Origin: RGIG426 sp045598065 | GTDB taxonomy: Bacteria > Bacillota > Clostridia > Oscillospirales > Acutalibacteraceae | DNA: 15,668 nucleotides | Direction: 5' to 3' | NCBI GenBank assembly: GCA_045598065.1 | Contig: JAZLLJ010000058.1 | Location: 1-15,668, forward strand | Shown: piece by piece, positions 1 through 8,309 of the stretch | Numbering within the stretch: position 1 is the stretch's first letter | Layout: each line of letters starts with the position of its first letter | The notes under the pieces: generated by a model | Databases searched by the model: none | What the model saw: the letters and a program-made list of their open reading frames with translations, nothing else | What the model was told of the DNA's origin: nothing | Program-made: the position numbers and the translations under genes

Positions 1-1
1 C

Positions 2-3000
2 GCGTTGGAAGCGGATATTGCGAAATTACGGGAATGTAACGAGATTTGTGACCGCTATTCCAAATACGGCGATGCGTATTTCAAACTGTATGCGCGCATG
101 GGAATGATCGCTTCTCCGTACTACAAAGTGCTGGACGGCGAAGACATGAACGTGCGTCGCGCCTTTGCCCAAATCGAATACAGCGATTCGGACGGGCTGG
201 AGTTGAAAGGCGATGCGTATACCGATAAAGAGACACTGGAAAGCACGAGTTCTTCGCAATTTGCAAAATTGTCTTCTCAGTTCGGTCTCAACGCGAAAAT
301 GTTTAACAATCACAGCGCGCAAAGTGAGTATACGGCGGCGAAAGCGATCTTGACCCGTCAAGGCGTGAAGCCGGAAGATATCGTGTATACTACCGACCGT
401 TCGGATGAGCCGAAAGCGGTGGATAAGGAAACGGATAACCCCGGCGCCGGCACGGCTGTTCTCGGCGAGCTTATGGGTTTGAACGTTAACAGAGTTACGA
501 TTTTCGACAAAAACGATCCGGACAAAAAGGTGGAACTGAACCTGACCTCCAAAGAGACGTTGACCATGAAGTTGGCGCGTGAAGAGCGGCAGGCGCGTAT
601 CGCCGCTTTGCCGGAGCGGCCGACGCCGGTGGTAAAACCTGTTTTGCCGCAACTGTCCGGATGGAAGAGTTTTTGCAACACGATCACCCGCGGCGCGGCG
701 TATGAAGCGGAAGTGACCGCCTACAACAAAGCGCAGGAACAATATAAAGCAGATATGATCGCCCACGAGAAATATTTGCGTGAAGCGGTGCGGTATTACG
801 AAGCACTTTCGCGCAGTTATACTGCCAAAGTGCTGGAAACCCGGCCGGACGATCCCGAGGCGACGGCGGCGTTGAACCGCGCCCAACAAGCTTTGAATGA
901 AGATTTGGATGTGATGACCGGCATAAACGTTTTGCCGGTGGAGGCGAAAACCCGTCAAGTCGAGAATTTTGTTTCCAAAAATGTGACCGTTGAAAACATT
1001 TTCAACGCCGATTTCCGTGAGCCGGAGGCGATTTTGACCAAACCGGCGCCTGCGTGGGTGATGGCCGATCATGTCGAAGATTTTGCTAAAGCTGTCGATA
1101 AATATTGCGGCTTGCAACTCGGCTGTTCCGAAGAGCAGGCGCGGATGTTCTTCTTGGGCGAAGACAACCGGATGCATTCTTGCGAGGGTATCGACTTTTT
1201 CGATACGAAAGAGGCGATGCGGCTGTATCAAATGCTGGCCGCCAACCGCGTGTTTGTGATACCTGCCGGCGAGACCACGCCGGTGCAGGCGCAGTTAATT
1301 CCGGGCCAGAAAAACGGAATCCGCTTCGCGGACAACTTGGGTTGCCCGCCGAAAGAGCCGGGATTCTTTACCCGCATTTTTTACCGCAACAGCCCCGAGG
1401 TAAAAGCGTATAAAGCCGCGATGGAACAAAGCGGCCGTGCCGCCGGCATCCGTGGCGAGATCGACCGCATTACCCATATCCGCGCACAACAGGGCTTTGA
1501 GCGCCGCGCACTGTCCAATGCGACACCGCAAGAGATGTCGCCGGCGGCAACCGAAAAGGCGCTTCACGAGGAAATGGCGTTGAGCGAAGAGCGGACGCAC
1601 GTTTTGCAAGACGGCTTCAAAGCGCTGGGTAAAAAACTGGAAGAAGAGTTCAAAATAAAAGATAAATATTCCGAGGTGAATCAAGAAACGGCAGCGTATC
1701 AAGCGATTGAAGATTTCTATGGGCCGATGCCGATGAGGCGCCAACATATGATTGACGGAGAGTGTTACAAGGAGCAGGATTTCAAAAAATTGCCGGTTTA
1801 CAAGGGGAGCTTGTTGCCGAAAGGCTCGCCGATGGAACTGAACGGCAAGCGTATGCTCAAATTGTCCCAGGATGATTTCACCGCGATCGCGTTTGGTGCG
1901 GCTACGCTTCCGGGCGTTGTCGAGGGTATGGCGACGCGTTCGGTGGGTGAAGATATGAAAGAGATGACTTGCGCGGAACTGACCTTTGACCGCTGCTCGT
2001 CTATGCTTCATAACGACATCGTGTTTACCTATAACAAGGCGACCGGCAAGTGGGCTTCCCGTCAAAACATCTCGTTGTTCTTTGATGATGGCATTAGTTT
2101 GGCGCGCGAAGAAGCAGCAAAAGCCGTGAACGCGTACAAAGCCAAAAGCCGGGCACCGCTTAGCCGTATTATTGCTCGTAGTTTGATGGCATTCGAGCGG
2201 ACGGATGCGAAAGAGGTGCCGACCTCAGTCGCCAACCGTGTGATGAACAAACAATTTGATCGCCAAGTGCAGATGCTCGAAAAAGATCCGCTGTTAAAAG
2301 CGATGGTGCAGTTGGAAGTCAACAACATCAAAGCTGCGGCGTTAGAAAAGAACAAAGAATACGAAAAAGTACGCGCTGAACTTCGCAAGCAGTTCCCCGA
2401 TTTAGACGAGTGTTGTGCCATCCACAATAACAGTATGAAAGACGATGCCGCCGCCAAAGCGGACGAGCAAATGATGAAAACGCATCCGGGCGTTGAAAAG
2501 GCCATACTCAAAACCGGTATGATGATGCTCAACATAGAATACGCACAGCAGGTGAAGTCTTTCGATCTGGACAAAACGATGGCGCACGTTCACGCCCGTC
2601 AAAAGGCGTGTGATATTATTGCCGCCGGCAATGTCGCGCGCAAAAAAATGGAAGTCGCCGATATGGAAAAGCGCCCATTGTCGACGGAGGAAAAACAGAC
2701 CTATCTCCGCGCCGTTTTGAAAGAAGAAGTGTTGATTCAACATATGCAGAACTTCAAAAGCGCATCGGAACAAGCGGTGGATAAAGACCTGTTCTTCACC
2801 GACTGGGAAGTGAACGCGGCAGGAAAGCCGTTCCCGGATGGCGCTGACGAGAAACAGAACGTACAGATGGGCGTGTTGTCGTCGAATTACAGCGCGAACA
2901 TTATGATGACCAAAATCATCGCGAACCGCGCGTTCTCGCCGGTGGTGGAGGCGCTTGGAAGCAACGCCGGTCCCGTGGATATTGTGGAGCGCAGTGTCAA

Positions 3001-3211
3001 CACGTTGGTGCCGCCGGAGAAACAGGCGGAGCTGTGCAATCTGCCGGACAAAGACTTCCTGAAAGCCATCAAATCCCCGAGCGGAATGTTTGCCGAGGGC
3101 GGACTGGATTCCATTCCCAAAGAGACGATGGAAACCATCTCGCTGACACTCGATGATCCCCATGCGCCGGATGAAGCGATGAACGTCAACCAGCCGAATC
3201 TGCCCGGATAA
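2..3211 (+). CDS. Large hydrophilic protein of unknown function, 5' end outside the window
   Basis: The frame is open from the left edge to a TAA at 3209-3211, giving at least 1,069 codons. A TTG at base 5 could start translation, but only four bases precede it and no ribosome binding site can be seen, so the gene is best treated as 5'-partial. The visible protein is rich in Lys, Glu, Ala and Met, looks mostly helical and has no clear membrane segment, which suggests a cytoplasmic protein. I recognise no catalytic motif or named family. Residue numbers count from the TTG. Two stretches resemble each other: one starts at G219-W220 and ends EVTAYNKAQEQ (236-246), the other starts at P452-G453-F454-F455 and ends EVKAYKAAMEQ (465-475). 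This hints at a duplicated module. The gene ends 14 bases before a strong terminator and converges on the next gene, so it is the last gene of its transcript. Coding is certain; function is unknown. Confidence 0.85.
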   Translation, partial: ALEADIAKLRECNEICDRYSKYGDAYFKLYARMGMIASPYYKVLDGEDMNVRRAFAQIEYSDSDGLELKGDAYTDKETLESTSSSQFAKLSSQFGLNAKMFNNHSAQSEYTAAKAILTRQGVKPEDIVYTTDRSDEPKAVDKETDNPGAGTAVLGELMGLNVNRVTIFDKNDPDKKVELNLTSKETLTMKLAREERQARIAALPERPTPVVKPVLPQLSGWKSFCNTITRGAAYEAEVTAYNKAQEQYKADMIAHEKYLREAVRYYEALSRSYTAKVLETRPDDPEATAALNRAQQALNEDLDVMTGINVLPVEAKTRQVENFVSKNVTVENIFNADFREPEAILTKPAPAWVMADHVEDFAKAVDKYCGLQLGCSEEQARMFFLGEDNRMHSCEGIDFFDTKEAMRLYQMLAANRVFVIPAGETTPVQAQLIPGQKNGIRFADNLGCPPKEPGFFTRIFYRNSPEVKAYKAAMEQSGRAAGIRGEIDRITHIRAQQGFERRALSNATPQEMSPAATEKALHEEMALSEERTHVLQDGFKALGKKLEEEFKIKDKYSEVNQETAAYQAIEDFYGPMPMRRQHMIDGECYKEQDFKKLPVYKGSLLPKGSPMELNGKRMLKLSQDDFTAIAFGAATLPGVVEGMATRSVGEDMKEMTCAELTFDRCSSMLHNDIVFTYNKATGKWASRQNISLFFDDGISLAREEAAKAVNAYKAKSRAPLSRIIARSLMAFERTDAKEVPTSVANRVMNKQFDRQVQMLEKDPLLKAMVQLEVNNIKAAALEKNKEYEKVRAELRKQFPDLDECCAIHNNSMKDDAAAKADEQMMKTHPGVEKAILKTGMMMLNIEYAQQVKSFDLDKTMAHVHARQKACDIIAAGNVARKKMEVADMEKRPLSTEEKQTYLRAVLKEEVLIQHMQNFKSASEQAVDKDLFFTDWEVNAAGKPFPDGADEKQNVQMGVLSSNYSANIMMTKIIANRAFSPVVEALGSNAGPVDIVERSVNTLVPPEKQAELCNLPDKDFLKAIKSPSGMFAEGGLDSIPKETMETISLTLDDPHAPDEAMNVNQPNLPG

Positions 3212-3225
3212 CCCATTAAAAAGAG

Positions 3226-3263
3226 AACCTCCCTTTGGCCGTTCGACCAAAGGGAGGTTTTTT
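3226..3263. terminator. Bidirectional intrinsic terminator between convergent genes
   Basis: A perfect 13-bp stem, AACCTCCCTTTGG (3226-3238) with CCAAAGGGAGGTT (3247-3259), encloses an 8-base loop. On the plus strand it runs into six T residues (3258-3263) and can end the large upstream gene. On the minus strand it is followed by CTCTTTTT, so it can also end the ligase-like gene, whose stop codon lies 13 bases away. Confidence 0.9.
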
Positions 3264-3271
3264 GTTGCGTA

Positions 3272-4648
3272 TTAGGTAGTTTTTGCCGGTGTATCGGCAG
3301 GTTCGTTCCACGTGCAGGAGAGTCCCATAAAGATAAAGAGGAACGGTGCCGTATAGAACATCGTGTTGCCGAACAACGCCGAGAACAGATACGCGAACGT
3401 CGCGACAAGGCAGACAAACGTGGCGTTATCCAGTGAGCGGAAGTGTTTTAATGCACGTACGGCCACCAAAACGAGGCCGGCAATGTACAAAAGCCCGCCG
3501 GGAATTCCGAAGAAAGCGGCGTATTGAAGATATTCGTTGTGGGGACGGGAGTTGACACCGTTGGTTTCGGCTTCCAGACGGTCGTTGATGCCCTCGATAC
3601 CCCAACCGACCAACGGCTTTTCGGCGATATATTCGGCGGTGTGTGTCCACAACGTCCACCGTCCGGTGCCGGCTTGAGCGGCAAGGTCCTCGGGTTCTTC
3701 TTCGGTTTGCTCCGTGTCGGAAACCCCCAACACCGCGCCGACATCTTTGACAAATCCCGTGCAATCGTCGAGATACGTGGAAAAGCGAGCACCCACCGTG
3801 AAGGAAAAGGCGATAAACACAACCCACACGGCCAACGCTTTGAAATCAAAATGTTTGCGGCGAAGGGAAGTGGCTGCGATTAACAAGGTCAGCGTGACAA
3901 GACAGGAGAGAAAACAGCCGAACGTGTTGTTGACGCTGAGCAAAAACGTGTTGAGCAAAAAGGGAACGGCAGGGAAAATCTGCTGTCGAATGTCGGTTTG
4001 GGTAACAAGCAAAGCAGCCGAGAGAATGATGCCGAGCATCAAAAAATAGCCGTAATGATTGAACTGATAGAAAATGGCGCAGAACGTTTCGTTTTGCTTG
4101 AAAATGGGAAGCGGTGTCACGAAATGGTCGAACATCACCACAACGTTCAGCAGGGTGTTGACCGCAAGGAACCCATAGATCAGTCGCCGTTTTGGATTTT
4201 CCGAGCGCACAAGGCTGCCGCACAGAAAATAAATCGCAAAGTAGACAACAAAGGAAAACAGGCTTTCGCCGCGGTAGGAGTCCCCGATGAGAGCGGCCTC
4301 GGTAAACCCGTTGATGGCGGTGACTATCACCATCCACACGCATAAAAGAAGAAACGGCAGGCGCGCGGGAACGGATTTCCAAAAAGAAGTTGACGTGCCG
4401 CAGTCGTTTGACGTGGCAAAAAAATAGTATGCCGTTAAGCCGACCAACAGCGCCAATACGTTAATGAGATTGACGAGAGAAGGGTACGACAAATCGGCAG
4501 AGAACACGGCATCGCCGGCGTGGAGAAAACAATAAAACAGTTGCAGTGCCGGCGACAGCAAAAACAACAAAAGCGGCAGGCAGGCGAGCCGCTCGCGGTT
4601 TTGATATGCACGGTCTTTCAACGAAGCACGTTCCGTTTCGGTGGACAT
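3272..4648 (-). CDS. O-antigen ligase/polymerase-like (Wzy/WaaL superfamily) membrane protein
   Basis: This is a 458-residue polytopic membrane protein with about 10-12 hydrophobic segments, for example residues 21-42, 58-78, 97-113, 129-146, 155-175, 196-216, 225-260, 270-288, 377-400 and 410-443. The long hydrophilic loop at 289-376 carries the family signature: GRWTLW (329-334), PLVGWG (345-350) and RPHNEYLQ with His370, followed by the GIPGGLL turn. Family members polymerise or ligate undecaprenyl-linked glycans, or transfer them to proteins, on the outer face of the membrane. In a Gram-positive host the likely roles are capsule, exopolysaccharide or cell-wall glycan polymerisation, or protein O-glycosylation; the exact substrate cannot be read from the sequence. 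The start ATG at 4648 follows an AGAGGAA ribosome binding site (4653-4659). No glycosyltransferase or flippase gene is adjacent, and the gene appears monocistronic between its own promoter and terminator. The family call is firm; the substrate is open. Confidence 0.85.
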   Translation of the reverse strand: MSTETERASLKDRAYQNRERLACLPLLLFLLSPALQLFYCFLHAGDAVFSADLSYPSLVNLINVLALLVGLTAYYFFATSNDCGTSTSFWKSVPARLPFLLLCVWMVIVTAINGFTEAALIGDSYRGESLFSFVVYFAIYFLCGSLVRSENPKRRLIYGFLAVNTLLNVVVMFDHFVTPLPIFKQNETFCAIFYQFNHYGYFLMLGIILSAALLVTQTDIRQQIFPAVPFLLNTFLLSVNNTFGCFLSCLVTLTLLIAATSLRRKHFDFKALAVWVVFIAFSFTVGARFSTYLDDCTGFVKDVGAVLGVSDTEQTEEEPEDLAAQAGTGRWTLWTHTAEYIAEKPLVGWGIEGINDRLEAETNGVNSRPHNEYLQYAAFFGIPGGLLYIAGLVLVAVRALKHFRSLDNATFVCLVATFAYLFSALFGNTMFYTAPFLFIFMGLSCTWNEPADTPAKTT

Positions 4649-4683
4649 ACGATTCCTCTTTTCTTTTACAAGGCGGTGTTTTC

Positions 4684-4712
4684 ACTATAACAGAAACTGC
4701 GAAAAAATGCAA
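4684..4712 (-). promoter_or_regulatory. Candidate extended -10 promoter of the ligase-like gene
   Basis: Read on the minus strand, TTGCAT (4707-4712) is followed after 17 bp by TATAGT (4684-4689). A TG one base upstream of the -10 makes it an extended -10 element. It lies between the gdhA terminator and the ligase start, so the ligase probably has its own transcript. Assigned by motif only. Confidence 0.6.
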
Positions 4713-4723
4713 CAAGAGAAACG

Positions 4724-4800
4724 AAAAATCCCTGTCCGTAAGGCCGGGAGTTCTTAAGGAATACATTCCTTAAGAACTCCCGGCCAAGACAGGGATTTTT
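4724..4800 (-). terminator. 77-base composite hairpin downstream of gdhA, probable terminator
   Basis: Two nested perfect inverted repeats form one long hairpin. The outer 13-bp arms are AAAAATCCCTGTC (4724-4736) and GACAGGGATTTTT (4788-4800). The inner arms are 21 bp each (4742-4762 and 4765-4785) around an AC at the tip. A 5-base/2-base asymmetric internal loop (4737-4741, 4786-4787) separates the two stems. On the minus strand the outer stem ends in five T residues directly after a GC-containing block, 15 bases past the gdhA stop, as expected for Rho-independent termination. It is much longer than a minimal terminator, so it could also be a member of a dispersed palindromic repeat family or a stabilising 3' end. 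Confidence 0.8.
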
Positions 4801-4815
4801 GATTAAGGGATTCGA

Positions 4816-6165
4816 TTAGAATGCGCCTTGCTCCATCATGGCCTGGGCAACTTTGTCGAAACCGGCGATGTTCGCACCGGCAACCAGGTCATAACCGAGG
4901 CCGTATTTTTCGGCGGCGGCGGCGGACATATCGTGGATGTTCTTCATAATCTTGTGAAGTTGGGCATCCACTTCTTCGGCGGTCCAGGACAGACGCTCGG
5001 AGTTCTGGCTCATTTCGAGACCGGAGGTGGCCACACCGCCGGCATTGACCGCTTTGGACGGGGCAACGATCATACCTTTCTGCTCGCGCAGGAAGTTAAG
5101 AGCATCGTTGGTGGTCGGCATATTGGCGACCTCGATGTAGTATTTCGTGCCGTTGGCGGCAATCTGTTTCGCCTGCTCCATGTGCACGTCGTTCTGCATA
5201 GCGGACGGCATCACGATGTCGACTTTCTCGCCGTACGGTTTCTCACCGGCGACGAATTTCACGCCGAATTTATCGGCATAATCCTGCACGCGGTTGCGGC
5301 CGGAAGAACGCATCTCGAGGAGGTAGTTGATTTTCTCTTCGGTGACAACGCCGTCCGGATCGTAGATGTAACCGTCCGGGCCGGAGAGGGTGACGACTTT
5401 CGCGCCGAGCTCCGCGGCTTTTTTGCAGATACCCCAGGTCACGTTACCGAAACCGGCGCAGGCAATGGTTTTGTCTTTGATGGAATCGTTCTCGTGAGCG
5501 AGGACTTCGTTCAGATAGTACACCGCGCCGTAGCCGGTGGCTTCCGGACGAATCAGCGAACCACCGTAGGACAGGCCTTTACCGGTGAGCACGCCGTTCT
5601 CGAAGGTGGCTTTCAGGCGACGATACTGGCCGAACAGGAAGCCGATTTCGCGGCCGCCCACACCCATGTCGCCGGCAGGAACGTCCACATCCGGGCCGAT
5701 ATAGCGATACAGAGCCGACATAAACGCCTGGCAGAAACGCATGATCTCCGCATCGGATTTACCGGCAGGATCGAAGTCGGAACCGCCTTTGCCGCCGCCC
5801 ATGGGCAGGCCGGTCAGGCTGTTTTTAAAGGTTTGCTCGAAACCGAGGAATTTGATGATGCTGGGGCAGACGTTCTTCTGGAAACGGAGACCGCCTTTGT
5901 ACGGGCCGATGGCACCGTTGAATTGGCAGCGATAACCGGTGTTGGTGTGCCAGTTGCCGTTGTCATCTTCCCACGTCACGCGGAAGGTGTACATGCGTTC
6001 CGGCTCGACCATACGGCCAAGCAGGTCCACTTTCTCATACTCGGGATGCTGGTCGATGACCGGCTCCAACGAGGAGAGAACTTCTTCGACGGTCTGCACG
6101 AATTCCGGCTCGTTGCTGTATTTCGTACGGACGTCATCGAGAACACGATTCAGATAAGCGTTCAT
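4816..6165 (-). CDS. gdhA: Glutamate dehydrogenase, hexameric type, probably NAD-dependent
   Basis: This 449-residue enzyme interconverts glutamate with 2-oxoglutarate and ammonia in the cytoplasm. All residues known to be catalytic or substrate-binding in Clostridium symbiosum GDH are present with a one-residue offset: Lys90, Lys114, Lys126 (in GGGKGG), Asp166 (in PAGDMG) and Ser381. The Rossmann fold shows AGFGNVTWG (237-245) and TLSGPDG (259-265). Phe239 and Pro263 match the Phe and Pro tied to NAD preference in the C. symbiosum enzyme, so NAD (EC 1.4.1.2, glutamate catabolism) is inferred over NADP. The start at 6165 (MNAYLNRV) is preceded by a GGAGG site six bases upstream. An upstream in-frame ATG at 6255 is rejected because it would put the promoter inside the coding sequence and add a non-homologous 30-residue tail. 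The length is full for the family. The gene is probably monocistronic, with its own promoter and terminator. Confidence 0.97.
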   Translation of the reverse strand: MNAYLNRVLDDVRTKYSNEPEFVQTVEEVLSSLEPVIDQHPEYEKVDLLGRMVEPERMYTFRVTWEDDNGNWHTNTGYRCQFNGAIGPYKGGLRFQKNVCPSIIKFLGFEQTFKNSLTGLPMGGGKGGSDFDPAGKSDAEIMRFCQAFMSALYRYIGPDVDVPAGDMGVGGREIGFLFGQYRRLKATFENGVLTGKGLSYGGSLIRPEATGYGAVYYLNEVLAHENDSIKDKTIACAGFGNVTWGICKKAAELGAKVVTLSGPDGYIYDPDGVVTEEKINYLLEMRSSGRNRVQDYADKFGVKFVAGEKPYGEKVDIVMPSAMQNDVHMEQAKQIAANGTKYYIEVANMPTTNDALNFLREQKGMIVAPSKAVNAGGVATSGLEMSQNSERLSWTAEEVDAQLHKIMKNIHDMSAAAAEKYGLGYDLVAGANIAGFDKVAQAMMEQGAF

Positions 6166-6183
6166 TATGAAAACCTCCAATAT

Positions 6184-6270
6184 AAAAATATTCGTACATA
6201 GTCTACCACCGCAAAAAAACGATGTCAAGCATTTTTCGCTCAAAAAATGCGTCAAAATACGAATATTTTT
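6184..6270. repeat. 13-bp inverted repeat bracketing the gdhA promoter, candidate operator pair
   Basis: AAAAATATTCGTA (6184-6196) and its exact reverse complement TACGAATATTTTT (6258-6270) lie on either side of the gdhA promoter, one over the predicted start of transcription and one about 70 bp upstream. Their centres are 74 bp apart, close to seven helical turns. A second, smaller inverted repeat, GCATTTTT/AAAAATGC (6229-6236, 6243-6250), lies between the -35 and the upstream copy. No clear GC-rich terminator for the permease gene ending at 6285 is visible here, so some read-through into gdhA is possible. Confidence 0.5.
6200..6228 (-). promoter_or_regulatory. gdhA promoter
   Basis: On the minus strand a perfect TTGACA (-35, 6223-6228) is followed after 17 bp by TAGACT (-10, 6200-6205). 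Transcription would start near 6193, giving a leader of about 28 bases that contains the GGAGG ribosome binding site. No riboswitch would fit in so short a leader. Confidence 0.75.
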
Positions 6271-6284
6271 TCGTTTAGGAACGG

Positions 6285-8309
6285 TTATTCCGCCACAATT
6301 TTATAATACGCGCGAGCGGTGAGTTTGTAAATGAGGGAGTAGAATGTGGCAAACAGTAAAAAGGCGGCAACCGTGACACCGATGACAAACCACAGATTAG
6401 TCAGCGAGAACATCTGCAAAATTTTCCAAACGAGAGGAAAAGCAAAGGCCAAATGCGTGCCGGCGAGCAACAGCGGAGCAAAGAACACGGTCAGCACTTG
6501 GCTGTTGATGCTCTTTTTGATGTCTTTCTTGGTCATACCCACCTTTTGCATAATGTCAAAGCGAGCTTTGTCTTCGTGGCCTTCGGAGATTTGTTTGTAG
6601 TAGATAATCATCGCGGCGGCAAACATAAATACCACCGACAAAATGATGCCGAGGAAGAAAAGCGAGCCGTAGGCGCCGTAAAAGTCCGCGCGCGCAGAGG
6701 CAACACAGCCGGAATAGCTGCCCCAGCCGTCAAAATCCGTGCGGTTTTCGAAGACGGTGTTCATCGCGTCGTATTGTGCGGCGAAGAGTTCCTCCGCCTC
6801 CTCGTCTGAAAGGCCGGTATCGTAGGCATAGGCGTAGCGGAAGGTCATCATGGTGACGGCGTAAGGGCCTTCGGGTTTATCAAAGGGAGCGAGCACGATG
6901 TAATCGGAAATCACGAGCGCGAGGGTGGGGACGAAATTCGCCTTCGACTCGGTTTTGACGGGGTTTTCTTTGATGTGACCGGTGATTTGAAGCGTCACGT
7001 CGTCGAGCAGTAGCGTTTGGTGATCATAGCGGCAGCGGTCGGCGCAAAGGAGCGCTTCGTTCCCCTTGAGTGTCACCGCCTCGCCGGTCAGCTTTTCATA
7101 ATCGGCGGCGGAGACGAACAACAGTTGGCGCACGTCATCGAAATTGATGGCACCGACAGAGGAGGGGTCGGGGTTAAAAGTGGCGCCGCTTTGTGCGGCC
7201 GTTATATAGGCGTAGCGGGTTTCATAGAGATTTTTCGGGGTAAAGCCGTTGTCGGCAAAGGTTTTCTCGTACGCGGCGCGTAAGGAGGGGATGACGTCGT
7301 CATTCATATGCGCGATGCATTCCAAATCCACGTCGATTTCACAGTCGCGCGGATAGGTCGAGCGGATGGATTGCTCCTTGCCGAAGTAAAGACTGGCGGA
7401 TGAGGAAATCATCACCAGTACCATCGTCGCCAAAATGCAGATGGAAGCGAGGCCTGCGCCATTGCGTTTCATACGGTACGCCATCGAAGAAACAGATACA
7501 AAATGCTGTTTTTTGTAGTAGTATTTTTTGTTCTTTTTGAGCAGGCGGCACAGTACCACCGAGCCGGAAATGAACAAAAGATAGGTGGCGGCGATGACCA
7601 TGAGCACCGCGACAAAAAACACCGTCAGCGCCGAAAGAGGCGACTTGATGGAGACGGCGATAATATAGGCGGCAATCAACAGTGCCAGACCGAGAAGACC
7701 GATAAACAAGTTGCCTTTCGGCGGCTTTTCACCGGCGTTTTCCGAGCGAAGCAGTTCGAGCGGATTTTGCCGCCGCACCTGCCACAGCGATTTTCCCATC
7801 AGCAGCAGGAAAATGATGCCGTAAAGAACGAGCGCATCGGTAATCGCTTTGACCGGAACGCGGAAGTGATAGTCAATGTCGATGGAGGCGGCGTTCAAAA
7901 GTCCCAGTTCCGCGTATTTCGAGAACGCGATGCCGAGGCCGATGCCGCCCACAAGTGCGACGATTGCCACAAACAGCGATTCAAAAATGACCACGCGGCC
8001 GATTTTGCGTTTGTCCATGCCGAGGATGCTGTAAAGACCGAATTCCTTATAGCGGCGGCGCGTCAAAAACGAGTTGGTATAAAAGAGAAACAGCACCGAA
8101 AATGCGGCGATGACAAATTTGCCGAGGCCAAGCGTAGTGCCGACGGTGGCGGCGCCTTTGGCGTTTTTCAGCACTTCCGAAAGGGACAGCGCGTGGAGAA
8201 TGTAATACATCATTACCATGCCGACACAACTGAGAATATACGGCAGATATAGTTTGCGGTTTTTGCGGATGCCGGTCAGTGCCAAGCGAGGATAAAACAG
8301 GGTTTTCAT
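6285..8309 (-). CDS. BceB-like ABC transporter permease with large extracellular sensor domain
   Basis: This 674-residue protein has the BceB/FtsX-type layout. Ten hydrophobic segments lie near residues 20-42, 62-82, 107-130, 157-177, 201-221, 228-250, 286-308, 546-571, 603-627 and 638-662. One extracytoplasmic domain of about 235 residues (309-545) lies between segments 7 and 8. The FtsX-type coupling region is visible at RRRYKEFGLYSILGM (84-98) and again near FDIMQKVGMTKKDI (584-597). In this family the permease and its ATPase remove peptide antibiotics from their lipid targets, and the large domain recognises the ligand and signals to a partner histidine kinase. The extracellular domain holds Cys323, 331, 422, 426 and 535. 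The ATG at 8309 overlaps the ATPase stop in an ATGA junction, so the two are translationally coupled. The actual ligand is unknown. Confidence 0.92.
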   Translation of the reverse strand: MKTLFYPRLALTGIRKNRKLYLPYILSCVGMVMMYYILHALSLSEVLKNAKGAATVGTTLGLGKFVIAAFSVLFLFYTNSFLTRRRYKEFGLYSILGMDKRKIGRVVIFESLFVAIVALVGGIGLGIAFSKYAELGLLNAASIDIDYHFRVPVKAITDALVLYGIIFLLLMGKSLWQVRRQNPLELLRSENAGEKPPKGNLFIGLLGLALLIAAYIIAVSIKSPLSALTVFFVAVLMVIAATYLLFISGSVVLCRLLKKNKKYYYKKQHFVSVSSMAYRMKRNGAGLASICILATMVLVMISSSASLYFGKEQSIRSTYPRDCEIDVDLECIAHMNDDVIPSLRAAYEKTFADNGFTPKNLYETRYAYITAAQSGATFNPDPSSVGAINFDDVRQLLFVSAADYEKLTGEAVTLKGNEALLCADRCRYDHQTLLLDDVTLQITGHIKENPVKTESKANFVPTLALVISDYIVLAPFDKPEGPYAVTMMTFRYAYAYDTGLSDEEAEELFAAQYDAMNTVFENRTDFDGWGSYSGCVASARADFYGAYGSLFFLGIILSVVFMFAAAMIIYYKQISEGHEDKARFDIMQKVGMTKKDIKKSINSQVLTVFFAPLLLAGTHLAFAFPLVWKILQMFSLTNLWFVIGVTVAAFLLFATFYSLIYKLTARAYYKIVAE

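Noticed and set aside
26..1231. Open frame on the minus strand opposite the first gene (about 401 codons)
   Set aside because: Arg/His/Phe-rich shadow translation. The plus-strand frame is far longer and has a sensible amino acid composition and a terminator at its end.
4828..6201. Long open frame on the plus strand opposite gdhA (about 457 codons)
   Set aside because: It is fully antisense to a gene with every catalytic residue intact. Its His/Val/Gly/Phe-rich, low-complexity translation is typical of a codon-bias shadow.
6229..6250. GCATTTTT/AAAAATGC hairpin considered as the terminator of the permease gene
   Set aside because: The stem is almost all A/T, is followed directly by the gdhA -35, and lies 35 bases or more past the stop. 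There is not enough for a terminator call.
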